DNA from: Armatimonadetes bacterium RBG_19FT_COMBO_69_19
GTDB taxonomy: Bacteria > Sysuimicrobiota > Sysuimicrobiia > Sysuimicrobiales > Kaftiobacteriaceae
Direction: 5' to 3'
Assembly (NCBI GenBank): GCA_001768125.1
Contig: MENB01000085.1
Span: 1 to 13,705 of the forward strand
DNA length: 13,705 nucleotides
The first letter of the stretch is position 1, and every line of letters begins with the position of its first letter. The notes under the pieces were generated by a model. That model ran no database searches. It was not told the DNA's origin and worked only from the letters and a program-made list of their open reading frames with translations. A program made the position numbers and the translations under genes. This document shows, piece after piece, positions 1 through 6,350 of the stretch.

Positions 1-2
1 GT

Positions 3-161
3 GAGGACGAGCTCGGCGACCTGATGGCCCTTCAGGGGGTGCGCAAGTTCCCCGTACGGGTGAAATGCGCGACGCTCTCCTGGGTGGCCCTCGAGCAGGG
101 GATGGACGAGCTGGGCGGCCGGGGCAAGATCGCCTCGAAGGCCACGTCGGAACACGAGTAG
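3..161 (+). CDS. sufU: SufU-type iron-sulfur cluster assembly protein, C-terminal fragment
   Basis: Only the last 52 codons are present; the gene enters from the left edge in frame 3 and ends at TAG 159-161. The visible protein begins EDELGDLMALQGVRKFPVR and carries the segment VKCATLSW. This matches the C-terminal helix region of SufU/IscU-like proteins, where that cysteine (visible residue 22) is the third conserved metal/sulfur ligand. SufU proteins receive sulfur from the cysteine desulfurase SufS in the SUF Fe-S assembly pathway in the cytoplasm. The tail after the core (about 20 residues, Gly/Lys/Glu-rich) looks like a short poorly conserved extension. The other ligands lie outside the window, so assignment to SufU rather than another IscU-like protein rests on this motif and on general family resemblance. 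Confidence 0.8.
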   Translation, partial: EDELGDLMALQGVRKFPVRVKCATLSWVALEQGMDELGGRGKIASKATSEHE

Positions 162-170
162 GCGAACGCC

Positions 171-188
171 ACTCGGTCCGGACCGAGT
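171..188. terminator. perfect 18-bp palindrome between convergent genes; possible bidirectional terminator
   Basis: ACTCGGTCCGGACCGAGT is a perfect inverted repeat centred at 179/180. It lies 9 bp after the sufU stop and 36 bp after the end of the convergent Nudix gene. As RNA it would form a GC-rich hairpin of about 7 bp with a 4-nt loop on either strand. No T-run follows on either side, so a Rho-independent terminator is only a guess from position; a binding site for a dimeric protein is the alternative. Confidence 0.4.
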
Positions 189-224
189 TCTGTTCGACAA
201 CCGGAATGGGCTAGTCTGCAGCGC

Positions 225-674
225 CTATCCGCCCTGCCCGAAGCGGGCCAGGATCGCGCGGTCGGGCGGGTTGAGGTCGTGCGGCAGGGCCGAGGCGTGG
301 AAGAAGCGGGCCTCGAGGGTCTCCTTGCCGTCTGGCGTGGGCAATCCCTCCCAGTCTTCGACGGTGAAAACGACGCTGACGTTGTGGACCTGGTCGCCGT
401 TGGGCAGATGCGAGACGAGGTCCGCGCCGGAGGCGACACCCAGCAGGCGGAGGCGACCGATGACCACGGCCGTTTCTTCCCGCACCTCGCGCCGGGCGGC
501 ATCCTCGACGGTTTCCCCGAGTTCGAGCGCGCCACCGGGCAGGCTCCACTTCGCCGTGTCCGTCCTGCGCTGGAGCAGCAGACGGCCGGCTTCATCCTGG
601 ACGATCACGGCCGCCCCCACGAGGATGAGGGGCCGCCTCCCCACGAGTGCCCGCAGCTCCGCGACATATCCCAT
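225..674 (-). CDS. Nudix hydrolase (MutT-like)
   Basis: A 149-residue protein with the single-domain architecture of small Nudix hydrolases, which cleave nucleoside diphosphates linked to another moiety using Mg2+. The Nudix box spans residues 48-71: G48, E54, then R62-E63-V64-x-E66-E67, the metal-binding glutamates. The final glycine of the consensus (REUXEEXGU) is alanine (A69). The N-terminus (MGYVAELRALVGRRPLILVG) resembles a Firmicutes-type group of short Nudix proteins that open with MGYxxELR. The substrate cannot be read from the sequence; oxidised dNTPs or ADP-ribose are generic possibilities. The ATG at 674-672 is preceded on the minus strand by a GGAG 8 nt upstream. The gene converges with sufU and diverges from transketolase, so it is probably a single-gene transcript. 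Confidence 0.92.
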   Translation of the reverse strand: MGYVAELRALVGRRPLILVGAAVIVQDEAGRLLLQRRTDTAKWSLPGGALELGETVEDAARREVREETAVVIGRLRLLGVASGADLVSHLPNGDQVHNVSVVFTVEDWEGLPTPDGKETLEARFFHASALPHDLNPPDRAILARFGQGG

Positions 675-699
675 GACGATGTCTCCTCAGTTCATGTCC

Positions 700-719
700 T
701 TCCCCGCCGGAGCGGGGAA
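700..719. promoter_or_regulatory. strong hairpin in the divergent Nudix/transketolase intergenic region
   Basis: TTCCCCGC-CGGA-GCGGGGAA is a perfect 8-bp inverted repeat with a 4-nt loop. It sits 26-45 bp upstream of the Nudix start and about 70 bp upstream of the transketolase ATG. A second short palindrome, GCCCGGGC, follows at 725-732. Position suggests an operator or a 5'-leader structure. I could not find convincing -35/-10 boxes for either gene here. Function unknown. Confidence 0.4.
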
Positions 720-775
720 ATCACGCCCGGGCAGGCTTGGCCGGACGGCAATCGAAATCCTGTAGGAGGTCCTCC

Positions 776-781
776 GGGAGG
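776..781 (+). promoter_or_regulatory. tkt: ribosome binding site fixing the transketolase start
   Basis: GGGAGG lies 6 nt before ATG 788. A second GGAGG at 765-769 is followed directly by its complement CCTCC (771-775), so only the 776-781 copy is well placed. The open frame extends upstream to TTG 737, but those 17 codons lack a Shine-Dalgarno sequence and transketolase-like sequence. Confidence 0.7.
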
Positions 782-787
782 CGATCC

Positions 788-2644
788 ATGGCGTACCACG
801 ACGACTGGCGCGAGCTCGCGGCGCAGCTGCGGGTCGACAGCATCCGCGCCACGACCGAGGCGGGATCCGGACATCCCACCTCTTCGTTGTCCGCGGCCGA
901 CCTGATGGCGGTCCTGCTGGCCGGGCATCTCCGCTACGATTTCGGCCAGCCGAAGCATCCCAACAACGATCACCTCGTTTTCTCCAAAGGCCATGCCAGC
1001 CCGCTGCTCTACGCGATGTTCAAGGCCGCGGAGGCGATCAGCGACGAGCAGTTGATGTCGTTGCGGAAGTCCGGCAGCCCGCTCGAAGGTCATCCGGCCC
1101 CGGTGCTCCCGTGGGTGGAGGTGGCCACCGGGTCGCTCGGCCAGGGCCTCGCCATCGGGGTGGGCATGGCCCTGGCCGGCCGCTACCTCGACAAACTGCC
1201 ATACCGGGTCTGGGTGCTGTCGGGCGATAGCGAGATGGCCGAAGGATCGGTGTGGGAAGCTGTGGAGCACGCCGCCTTCTACAAGCTCGCCAATCTGACG
1301 TGCATCCTGGACGTGAATCGCCTCGGACAGCGCGGGCCGACGATGCTGGAGTGGAACACCGCCGCGTACGCCGCCCGCGCCCGGGCATTCGGATGGGAGA
1401 CGATCGAGATCGATGGCCACGACCTGCGGGCCATCGACGAGGCGTACTCGCGCGCGGCCGCCGCTGATGCGCCGGTGATGATCGTGGCGCGTACGGTGAA
1501 GGGCAAGGGTGCCTCGACGGTCGAGAACCGCGACGGCTGGCATGGCAAGGCGCTGCCGAAGGAGGACGCCGAGAAGGCGATCGCCGACCTTGGGGGGCGG
1601 CGATCCATTGTGGTGAAGGTGCGGATACCCGAGCCCCTCGCGCTTCCGGTCAGGGAGGGGGCGGTACGGCCCACCCTTCCTTCCTATGGAGTAGGAGACT
1701 CGGTGGCGACCCGTCGCGCGTACGGAGACGCGCTCCGGGCACTCGGGGCAGCCCGGCCGGAGGTCGTGGTCCTGGACGGGGAGGTGAGCAACTCTACCTA
1801 CGCCGAGGAGTTCGCCCACACGTACCCCGACCGCTACTTCGAGATGTACATCGCCGAGCAGCAGATGGTCGCCACCGCGGTCGGTCTGCAGGTTCGCGGC
1901 TACGTGCCGTTCGCGTCCACCTTCGCCGCGTTTCTGACCCGTGCGTACGACTTCATCCGCATGGCGGCCGTCTCGCGGGCAAACCTGCGCCTGTGCGGGT
2001 CGCACGCCGGTGTCTCCATCGGAGCGGATGGCCCCTCGCAGATGGGGCTGGAGGATCTGGCGATGATGCGCGCGGTGGGCGGCAGTACGGTGCTGTACCC
2101 GTGTGACGCGAACCAGACGGCTCAGCTCGTCGCGGCCATGGCCGACCGGACCGGCATCGTGTACCTGCGCACGACGCGCGAGAAGACCCCCGTGATCTAC
2201 CCCGCGGACCGGCGATTCCTCATCGGCGGCAGCGCCGTGGTCCGCCGGTCCGACCGTGACCAGGTCACGGTCATCGGCGCGGGGATCACCGTGCACGAAG
2301 CCCTGCGGGCCGCCGGGCAGCTGGCGGGGGAGGGGATCGCGGTCCGCGTGATCGACGCCTACTCCGTGAAGCCGATCGACCGGCAGACACTCCTCGAGGC
2401 CGCACGCGAGACGGGCCGGCTCATCGTGGTCGAGGACCACTGGCCGGAGGGCGGTCTCGGGGAGGCCGTGCTCTCCGCGCTGGCGGGGACGGTGCCGTTC
2501 CCGCACGTCATGACCCTGGGGGTCCGCGAGATGCCGGGCTCCGGCACGCCCGAGGAGATGCTGGAGTCGGCGGGGATCAGCGCCTCGCACATCGCCCGGG
2601 CCGTGCGATCGCTCGTCCCGGTGAGCGGGCCTGCCCGGGGATAA
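788..2644 (+). CDS. tkt: transketolase (single-chain, animal/archaeal-type)
   Basis: 618 residues, the length of the animal-type transketolase group. It transfers two-carbon ketol units between sugar phosphates in the non-oxidative pentose phosphate pathway or Calvin-type cycles, using thiamine diphosphate. The N-terminal TPP-binding domain has G-S-G-H29-P, K67-G-H69 and the cofactor motif starting G146-D147-S148-E149 and ending at N177 (LDVN). Serine replaces the usual second glycine of GDG. The pyrimidine-binding domain (about 300-470) carries the catalytic glutamate E357 in YIAEQQM, followed by CGSHAGVSIGADGPSQ. The C-terminal domain ends in a normal helical tail. N- and C-terminal halves, often separate genes in bacteria and archaea, are one intact chain here. 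The gene stands alone between the Nudix gene and the promoter of the nuo cluster; TAA at 2642-2644. Confidence 0.96.
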   Translation: MAYHDDWRELAAQLRVDSIRATTEAGSGHPTSSLSAADLMAVLLAGHLRYDFGQPKHPNNDHLVFSKGHASPLLYAMFKAAEAISDEQLMSLRKSGSPLEGHPAPVLPWVEVATGSLGQGLAIGVGMALAGRYLDKLPYRVWVLSGDSEMAEGSVWEAVEHAAFYKLANLTCILDVNRLGQRGPTMLEWNTAAYAARARAFGWETIEIDGHDLRAIDEAYSRAAAADAPVMIVARTVKGKGASTVENRDGWHGKALPKEDAEKAIADLGGRRSIVVKVRIPEPLALPVREGAVRPTLPSYGVGDSVATRRAYGDALRALGAARPEVVVLDGEVSNSTYAEEFAHTYPDRYFEMYIAEQQMVATAVGLQVRGYVPFASTFAAFLTRAYDFIRMAAVSRANLRLCGSHAGVSIGADGPSQMGLEDLAMMRAVGGSTVLYPCDANQTAQLVAAMADRTGIVYLRTTREKTPVIYPADRRFLIGGSAVVRRSDRDQVTVIGAGITVHEALRAAGQLAGEGIAVRVIDAYSVKPIDRQTLLEAARETGRLIVVEDHWPEGGLGEAVLSALAGTVPFPHVMTLGVREMPGSGTPEEMLESAGISASHIARAVRSLVPVSGPARG

Positions 2645-2656
2645 TACGACGCCTGT

Positions 2657-2686
2657 TTGACGTTCATTCGGATGGGCCAGTATCAT
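2657..2686 (+). promoter_or_regulatory. sigma-70-type promoter of the nuoBDIC cluster
   Basis: TTGACG (2657-2662, five of six to TTGACA) and TATCAT (2681-2686, five of six to TATAAT) are separated by 18 bp. They lie in the 109-bp gap between transketolase and nuoB. Transcription would start near 2693, giving a leader of about 60 nt before GTG 2754. The match is good for such GC-rich DNA. Confidence 0.65.
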
Positions 2687-2753
2687 GAGCGTGGGGAGGA
2701 CATCCCGACGGCCCCGACGTACCAACTGATGGAGTTGCCGCGAGGAGGCGTCC

Positions 2754-3323
2754 GTGTCGACTGATCCCAAGGCCATCCCCCGCAGCACCGTCATGCCCCT
2801 GGACCGGGCGCTCGAGGTCATCGACGCGCTTCCCGGCGGGGGCGCCGTCCTGACCAAGGTCGAGGACGTGCTGAACTGGGGACGCGCCGCGTCGGTCTGG
2901 CCCCTCACCTTCGGGCTGGCCTGCTGCGCGATCGAGATGATGCAGTTCATGGCGACGCGCTTCGATGCCGACCGCGTCGGCATCATCCCGCGGGGCACGC
3001 CCCGCCAGGCGGACTGCATCATCGTGGCGGGGCGTGCCACGATCAAGATCGCGCCGATCGTACGCCGGCTCTGGGAGCAGATGCCGGAACCCAAGTACGT
3101 GGTCTCGATGGGCTCCTGCGCCACGTGCGGCGGTCCGTTCTACTACGACAACTACTCCATCCTAAAGGGCATCGACCAGGTCATCCCGGTCGACGTCTAC
3201 GTGCCGGGCTGCCCGCCCCGACCGGAAGCGCTGTACGAGGGGTTCCTCAAGCTGCAGGAAAAGATCCGCAAGGAGCCGTTCCTGCGCCGGCGCATCGCGG
3301 CTGCTGCGCAGGCCGGGTCGTAG
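2754..3323 (+). CDS. nuoB: NADH-quinone oxidoreductase subunit B (NuoB), holder of Fe-S cluster N2
   Basis: 189 residues. NuoB carries cluster N2, the last [4Fe-4S] centre, which passes electrons to quinone at the NuoB-NuoD interface of Complex I. All four ligand positions are present: tandem C57-C58 ([10 protein letters not shown]), C122 (MGSCATCGG) and C153 ([11 protein letters not shown]). The downstream NuoB signature reading [10 protein letters not shown] is intact. The start is GTG 2754, supported by GGAGG at 2744-2748 with 5-nt spacing. The first ~35 residues before VEDVLNWGR are less conserved, as usual for this family. It is the first gene of a four-gene cluster and its TAG lies 3 nt before the nuoD start, implying co-translation. 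Related group-4 hydrogenase small subunits share the fold, but the tandem Cys and the neighbouring nuoD, nuoI and nuoC favour Complex I. Confidence 0.97.
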   Translation: MSTDPKAIPRSTVMPLDRALEVIDALPGGGAVLTKVEDVLNWGRAASVWPLTFGLACCAIEMMQFMATRFDADRVGIIPRGTPRQADCIIVAGRATIKIAPIVRRLWEQMPEPKYVVSMGSCATCGGPFYYDNYSILKGIDQVIPVDVYVPGCPPRPEALYEGFLKLQEKIRKEPFLRRRIAAAAQAGS

Positions 3324-3326
3324 CCG

Positions 3327-4430
3327 GTGGCGCTGCGCACCGAAGAGCTCATCCTCAACATGGGGCCGCAGCACCCGAGCACGCACGGGGTGCTGCGCCT
3401 CATCGTCACCCTCGACGGCGAGAACATCGTGGACGCGCAGCCGGACATCGGCTACCTCCACTCCTCCGTTGAGAAGATGATGGAAGCGCGCACCTACCTG
3501 CAGAACATCGCCCTCGTCGACCGCGGTATGGACTACCTGACCGCGATGTCCAACGAGGAAGTCTGGGTCCTCGCCGTCGAGCGGCTCGCGAAGATCGAGG
3601 TCCCCGAGCGCGCGAAGTCCATCCGGACCATCATGCTCGAGCTGCAGCGGATCAGCAGCCACCTCATCTGGTGGGGGACCTTCGGCATCGACCTCGGCGC
3701 CTTCACCGCGTTCCTCTGGGCGATGCGCGAGCGCGAGCGCATCATGGACCTCTTCGAAGCCAGCACCGGCGGCCGGCTGCACCACGTGTACTTTCGCATC
3801 GGCGGGGTGAACGAGGACCTGCCCGAGGGCTGGACGGACCGGGTCGCGGAGTTCTGCGACTACTTCCTGGCGCGCCTGCCCGAGTATGACGACCTCATCA
3901 CCGGGAACCCGATCTTCCAGGCGCGCACGAAGGGCGTCGGCGTACTGCCGCTTTCGACCGCCATCGCGATGGGCGCCTCGGGTCCCGTCGCGCGCGCGTC
4001 GGGATTGAGCTACGACGTGCGCAAGGCGCATCCGTACGAGGTCTACGACCGCGTGTCGTTCGACATCCCCGTCCGCACCGCCGGGGACTGCTTCGCCCGG
4101 TACGAGGTGCGCATGGAGGAGATGCGCCAGAGCGTCCGGATCATCCGGCAGTGCCTCGAGCACCTGCCCGCCGGCGAGATCCGCAGCAAGGTCCAGGTGG
4201 CGCTCAAGGTCCCGAAAGGTGAAGTGTACGCCCGCACGGAGTCCCCGCGCGGAGACCTCGGGATCTATCTCGTGGGCGACGGCTCGGACAAGCCCTACCG
4301 GGTGAAGATCCGCGCCCCAGCCTTCAGCAACCTGTACGCCCTGACCGAGATGATGAAGGGGTGGAAGGTGGCCGACGTCATCGCCATCCTTGGAAGCATC
4401 GACATCGTGCTGTCGGACGTGGATCGATGA
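3327..4430 (+). CDS. nuoD: NADH-quinone oxidoreductase subunit D (NuoD, 49-kDa)
   Basis: 367 residues, full length for a stand-alone NuoD. With NuoB it forms the quinone pocket. GPQHPSTHGVLR at 13-24 contains H20, equivalent to the quinone-head-group histidine, and D69-Y70 supplies the partner tyrosine. The IDLGA segment keeps the conserved aspartate next to the E-channel region. The C-terminus (GSIDIVLSDVDR) is the normal family end. NiFe-hydrogenase cysteines are absent, so this is Complex I, not a hydrogenase. The segment after the first histidine is unusual: IGYLHSSVEK and YLQNIALVDRGMDY replace the common IGYLHRGIEK and PYTDRLDY, with one extra residue between H20 and Y70 relative to the human sequence as I recall it. 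The start is GTG 3327, 3 nt after nuoB, with no strong ribosome site, suggesting coupling. The TGA overlaps the ATG of nuoI. Confidence 0.97.
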   Translation: MALRTEELILNMGPQHPSTHGVLRLIVTLDGENIVDAQPDIGYLHSSVEKMMEARTYLQNIALVDRGMDYLTAMSNEEVWVLAVERLAKIEVPERAKSIRTIMLELQRISSHLIWWGTFGIDLGAFTAFLWAMRERERIMDLFEASTGGRLHHVYFRIGGVNEDLPEGWTDRVAEFCDYFLARLPEYDDLITGNPIFQARTKGVGVLPLSTAIAMGASGPVARASGLSYDVRKAHPYEVYDRVSFDIPVRTAGDCFARYEVRMEEMRQSVRIIRQCLEHLPAGEIRSKVQVALKVPKGEVYARTESPRGDLGIYLVGDGSDKPYRVKIRAPAFSNLYALTEMMKGWKVADVIAILGSIDIVLSDVDR

Positions 4431-4948
4431 GCGTGCAGCCCGCGGAAACCGACGGCAAGAAGGGGCTCGTCGAACAGGCGTGGCAGGCGGCGGTGGGCCT
4501 CGTCGTGGGGCTGAAGTCCACGCTGCGCACGATGTTCGAGCCCAAGGCCACGGTGATCTATCCGCTGGAGAAGATCAACGTCAGCAACCGCTGGCACGGT
4601 CTGCTGGCGCTGCCGATCGACCCGGAGACGGACAACGACAAGTGCATCATCTGCTTCCAGTGCGAGCGGGTCTGTCCCGACCGCTGCATCCACATCGAGG
4701 CCACTGGTAAGGGCAAGGATCGCGTGCTCACGCGCTTTGACATCGAGATGGACAAGTGCTGCTACTGCGGGTTGTGCGTGGAGGTCTGCCCGACCGAGGC
4801 GATCGTCTTCGTCCCGCACTACGAGGCGAGCACGTACAACCGGGCGAACCTGCTGTATGATCTCGACGACCTGCACCGCGCCGCGCCGAAGGAGCCGATC
4901 GCGACCGGCGTGGTCAAGGTCCGGAGGCAGGTCGGGGGAACCCGATGA
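4427..4948 (+). CDS. nuoI: NADH-quinone oxidoreductase subunit I (NuoI), 2x[4Fe-4S] ferredoxin-like
   Basis: 173 residues. NuoI holds clusters N6a and N6b, relaying electrons toward N2 in NuoB. Two full CxxCxxCxxxCP motifs are visible: C73/C76/C79/C83 and C111/C114/C117/C121. An N-terminal amphipathic segment (about 14-37, VEQAWQAAVGLVVGLKSTLR) is typical of NuoI and packs against the membrane arm. PLEKINVSNRWHG precedes the first cluster in place of the usual YPxEKxxxxxRFRG. The linker between the motifs (GKGKDRVLTRFDIEMDK) also fits. The start ATG 4427 overlaps the nuoD stop by ATGA; an in-frame upstream ATG at 4361 lies inside nuoD and is not needed. The stop again overlaps the next gene (ATGA at 4945-4948). 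Confidence 0.95.
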   Translation: MSVQPAETDGKKGLVEQAWQAAVGLVVGLKSTLRTMFEPKATVIYPLEKINVSNRWHGLLALPIDPETDNDKCIICFQCERVCPDRCIHIEATGKGKDRVLTRFDIEMDKCCYCGLCVEVCPTEAIVFVPHYEASTYNRANLLYDLDDLHRAAPKEPIATGVVKVRRQVGGTR

Positions 4949-5565
4949 GCTGGGAGATCGCCGAGAAGCTGCGGGCCAGATTCCCCGAGGTGGAGCTGTT
5001 CCCGCGGCCGGGGGAGGGGGAGCATCACGAGGCGCCCCCATCGCCTCCGACTCCACCGGCACCGCCGGCTCCACCCGCCCCGAAGCGTCCCGCCCATGAG
5101 GCCCCGCCGGCGTTCCTGACTCCGGGGGTCGTCGTCCCGCGCGAGCGGCTCCTCGAGATCTGCGGCGTCCTGGCCACCGACGCCGAATTCGGCCTGCGCT
5201 ATCTCTCATTCGTCAGCGCGATCGATCGACCGGAGGCAGGGCAGCTCGAGGTCCTGTACCACCTGTATTCGTTCGAGACGAAGGATGAGCTTGCCCTCAA
5301 GGTGCGGGTGAGTCGCGAGCACCCGTCCGTGCCGTCCGTGACCTCGGTGTGGGACGGCGCGAACTGGCATGAGCGGGAGACCTACGACCTCTTCGGGATC
5401 GTCTTTGACGGCCATCCCAACCTCCGCCGCATCATGATGACCGATGACTGGATCGGCCATCCGCTGCGCAAGGACTACGTGTACCAGGACCCGCCCTGGC
5501 TGGTGGAGGCGGCAAGACAGCGCCAGAGAGACATCGAAGGACTGGGGCTGGGTGAGCGCGCCTGA
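4945..5565 (+). CDS. nuoC: NADH-quinone oxidoreductase subunit C (NuoC, 30-kDa) with N-terminal proline-rich linker
   Basis: 206 residues. NuoC is a structural subunit of the peripheral arm, packing against NuoD and NuoB. The 30-kDa core starts near residue 57 and contains WHERETYDLFGI at 141-152 and GHPNLRRIMMTDDWIGHPLRKDY at about 156-178, the family signature. Before the core lies a short N-terminal helix (SWEIAEKLRARFPEVELF, 2-19), then a low-complexity stretch of proline and alanine at 30-56 (repeated PPA/PPAP units). In ordinary NuoC the N-terminal helix and the core are joined by a few residues only. Codon usage and reading frame continue cleanly through the insert, so it is not a sequencing artefact by appearance. 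It is the last gene of the cluster, which a terminator closes 27 bp after the stop. Confidence 0.94.
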   Translation: MSWEIAEKLRARFPEVELFPRPGEGEHHEAPPSPPTPPAPPAPPAPKRPAHEAPPAFLTPGVVVPRERLLEICGVLATDAEFGLRYLSFVSAIDRPEAGQLEVLYHLYSFETKDELALKVRVSREHPSVPSVTSVWDGANWHERETYDLFGIVFDGHPNLRRIMMTDDWIGHPLRKDYVYQDPPWLVEAARQRQRDIEGLGLGERA

Positions 5566-5591
5566 CGGGGCCTTTGTCGATCGCGATCCAT

Positions 5592-5626
5592 GAGGGAACG
5601 GCGCTGCCGTTCCCTCGCTCTTTATC
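5592..5626 (+). terminator. Rho-independent terminator of the nuoBDIC cluster
   Basis: GAGGGAACGGC (5592-5602) and GCCGTTCCCTC (5606-5616) form a perfect 11-bp stem with a 3-nt loop, followed by GCTCTTTATC, a short T-rich tail. It lies just after nuoC and before the response regulator, so it separates the two transcription units. Confidence 0.82.
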
Positions 5627-5652
5627 GAACCTTTACGCGCACCCCCTAGCGT
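5620..5652 (+). promoter_or_regulatory. 11-bp-spaced direct repeat and possible leaderless promoter before the response regulator
   Basis: CTTTATC (5620-5626) and CTTTACG (5631-5637) start exactly 11 bp apart, one helical turn, the arrangement OmpR/PhoB-family regulators often bind. Downstream, TAGCGT (5647-5652) fits the TANNNT form of a -10 box and would place the transcript start at or next to ATG 5661. No -35 box at a normal distance is clear. The site overlaps the T-rich tail of the terminator. All of this is inference from pattern and position. Confidence 0.35.
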
Positions 5653-5660
5653 AGGTGGTC

Positions 5661-6350
5661 ATGGAGGAGATGGCAGGCCAGACGGTTCTGGTCATCGAGG
5701 ACGACCCGAAGATCGTCCAGCTGCTGCGCATGTATCTGGAGCGGGATGGCTACCGGGTGCACGCCGCAGGGGACGGGGTGAGCGGTCTTGAGGCCTTCGA
5801 GCGCACCAGACCCCATGCCGTGATCCTCGATCTCATGCTGCCCCGAATGGACGGGAAGGAGGTCTGCCGGCGCCTACGCGCGAGCTCGGAGGTGCCCATC
5901 CTCATGCTCACCGCCCGCGTGGACGAGGTGGACAAGCTGCTCGGGTTGTCGCTCGGGGCGGACGACTACGTCACGAAACCGTTCAGTCCTCGGGAAGTGG
6001 CGGCGCGCATCCGCACGATCCTCCGCCGCGTGGATCGCGGGCCAGCGGCGCGGGTGCTGCGCCGGGGCGACCTGGTATTGGATCGTGACCGCCACCAGGT
6101 CACGGTCGGGGGCGCCGTGGTCCACCTGACGAAGGTCGAGTTCCGGCTGCTGCAGGCCCTCCTCGAAGGTCCCGAGCGCGTGTACACGAGGGACGCGCTG
6201 CTCAACCGGATCTACGCCCACCACGAGGCGGCCGTCGTGGACCGGGCGATCGACGTCCACGTCGGCAAGCTGCGCGAGAAGCTGGGCGACGACCCGATGC
6301 ATCCTCGCTTCATCGCCACGGTACGCGGCGTCGGCTACAAGCTGCTGTGA
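5661..6350 (+). CDS. OmpR/PhoB-family response regulator
   Basis: 229 residues from ATG 5661. The receiver domain (about 8-120) has the acidic pair D14-D15, phosphoacceptor D57 (VILDLMLPRMDG), T84 and K106 (TKPF). A winged-helix DNA-binding domain follows (about 135-229) with LTKVEFRLLQALL, a recognition region around VVDRAIDVHVGKLREKLG, and the terminal wing RGVGYKLL. It is a transcription factor activated by phosphorylation from the kinase encoded next, whose GTG overlaps this TGA. The stimulus is not readable from the sequence. The start is uncertain: GTG 5655, ATG 5661 and ATG 5670 are all in frame and none has a well-spaced Shine-Dalgarno. I prefer 5661 because a TANNNT -10 box upstream would give a leaderless message. 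The product is the same apart from a few N-terminal residues. Confidence 0.95.
   Translation: MEEMAGQTVLVIEDDPKIVQLLRMYLERDGYRVHAAGDGVSGLEAFERTRPHAVILDLMLPRMDGKEVCRRLRASSEVPILMLTARVDEVDKLLGLSLGADDYVTKPFSPREVAARIRTILRRVDRGPAARVLRRGDLVLDRDRHQVTVGGAVVHLTKVEFRLLQALLEGPERVYTRDALLNRIYAHHEAAVVDRAIDVHVGKLREKLGDDPMHPRFIATVRGVGYKLL

Noticed and set aside
700..719. CRISPR repeat
   Set aside because: Only one copy, no spacers, no cas genes; treated as a hairpin of unknown role.
765..781. Translational switch from GGAGG-T-CCTCC-GGGAGG before transketolase
   Set aside because: The complementary blocks abut with no room for a hairpin loop, so mutually exclusive pairing is sterically unlikely.
692..3124. 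A very long open frame on the minus strand across transketolase and nuoB (810 codons)
   Set aside because: It is a shadow of high-GC coding sequence: it opposes two genes with clear catalytic and ligand motifs, is compositionally biased (Arg/His/Gly/Pro) and shows no recognisable domain.
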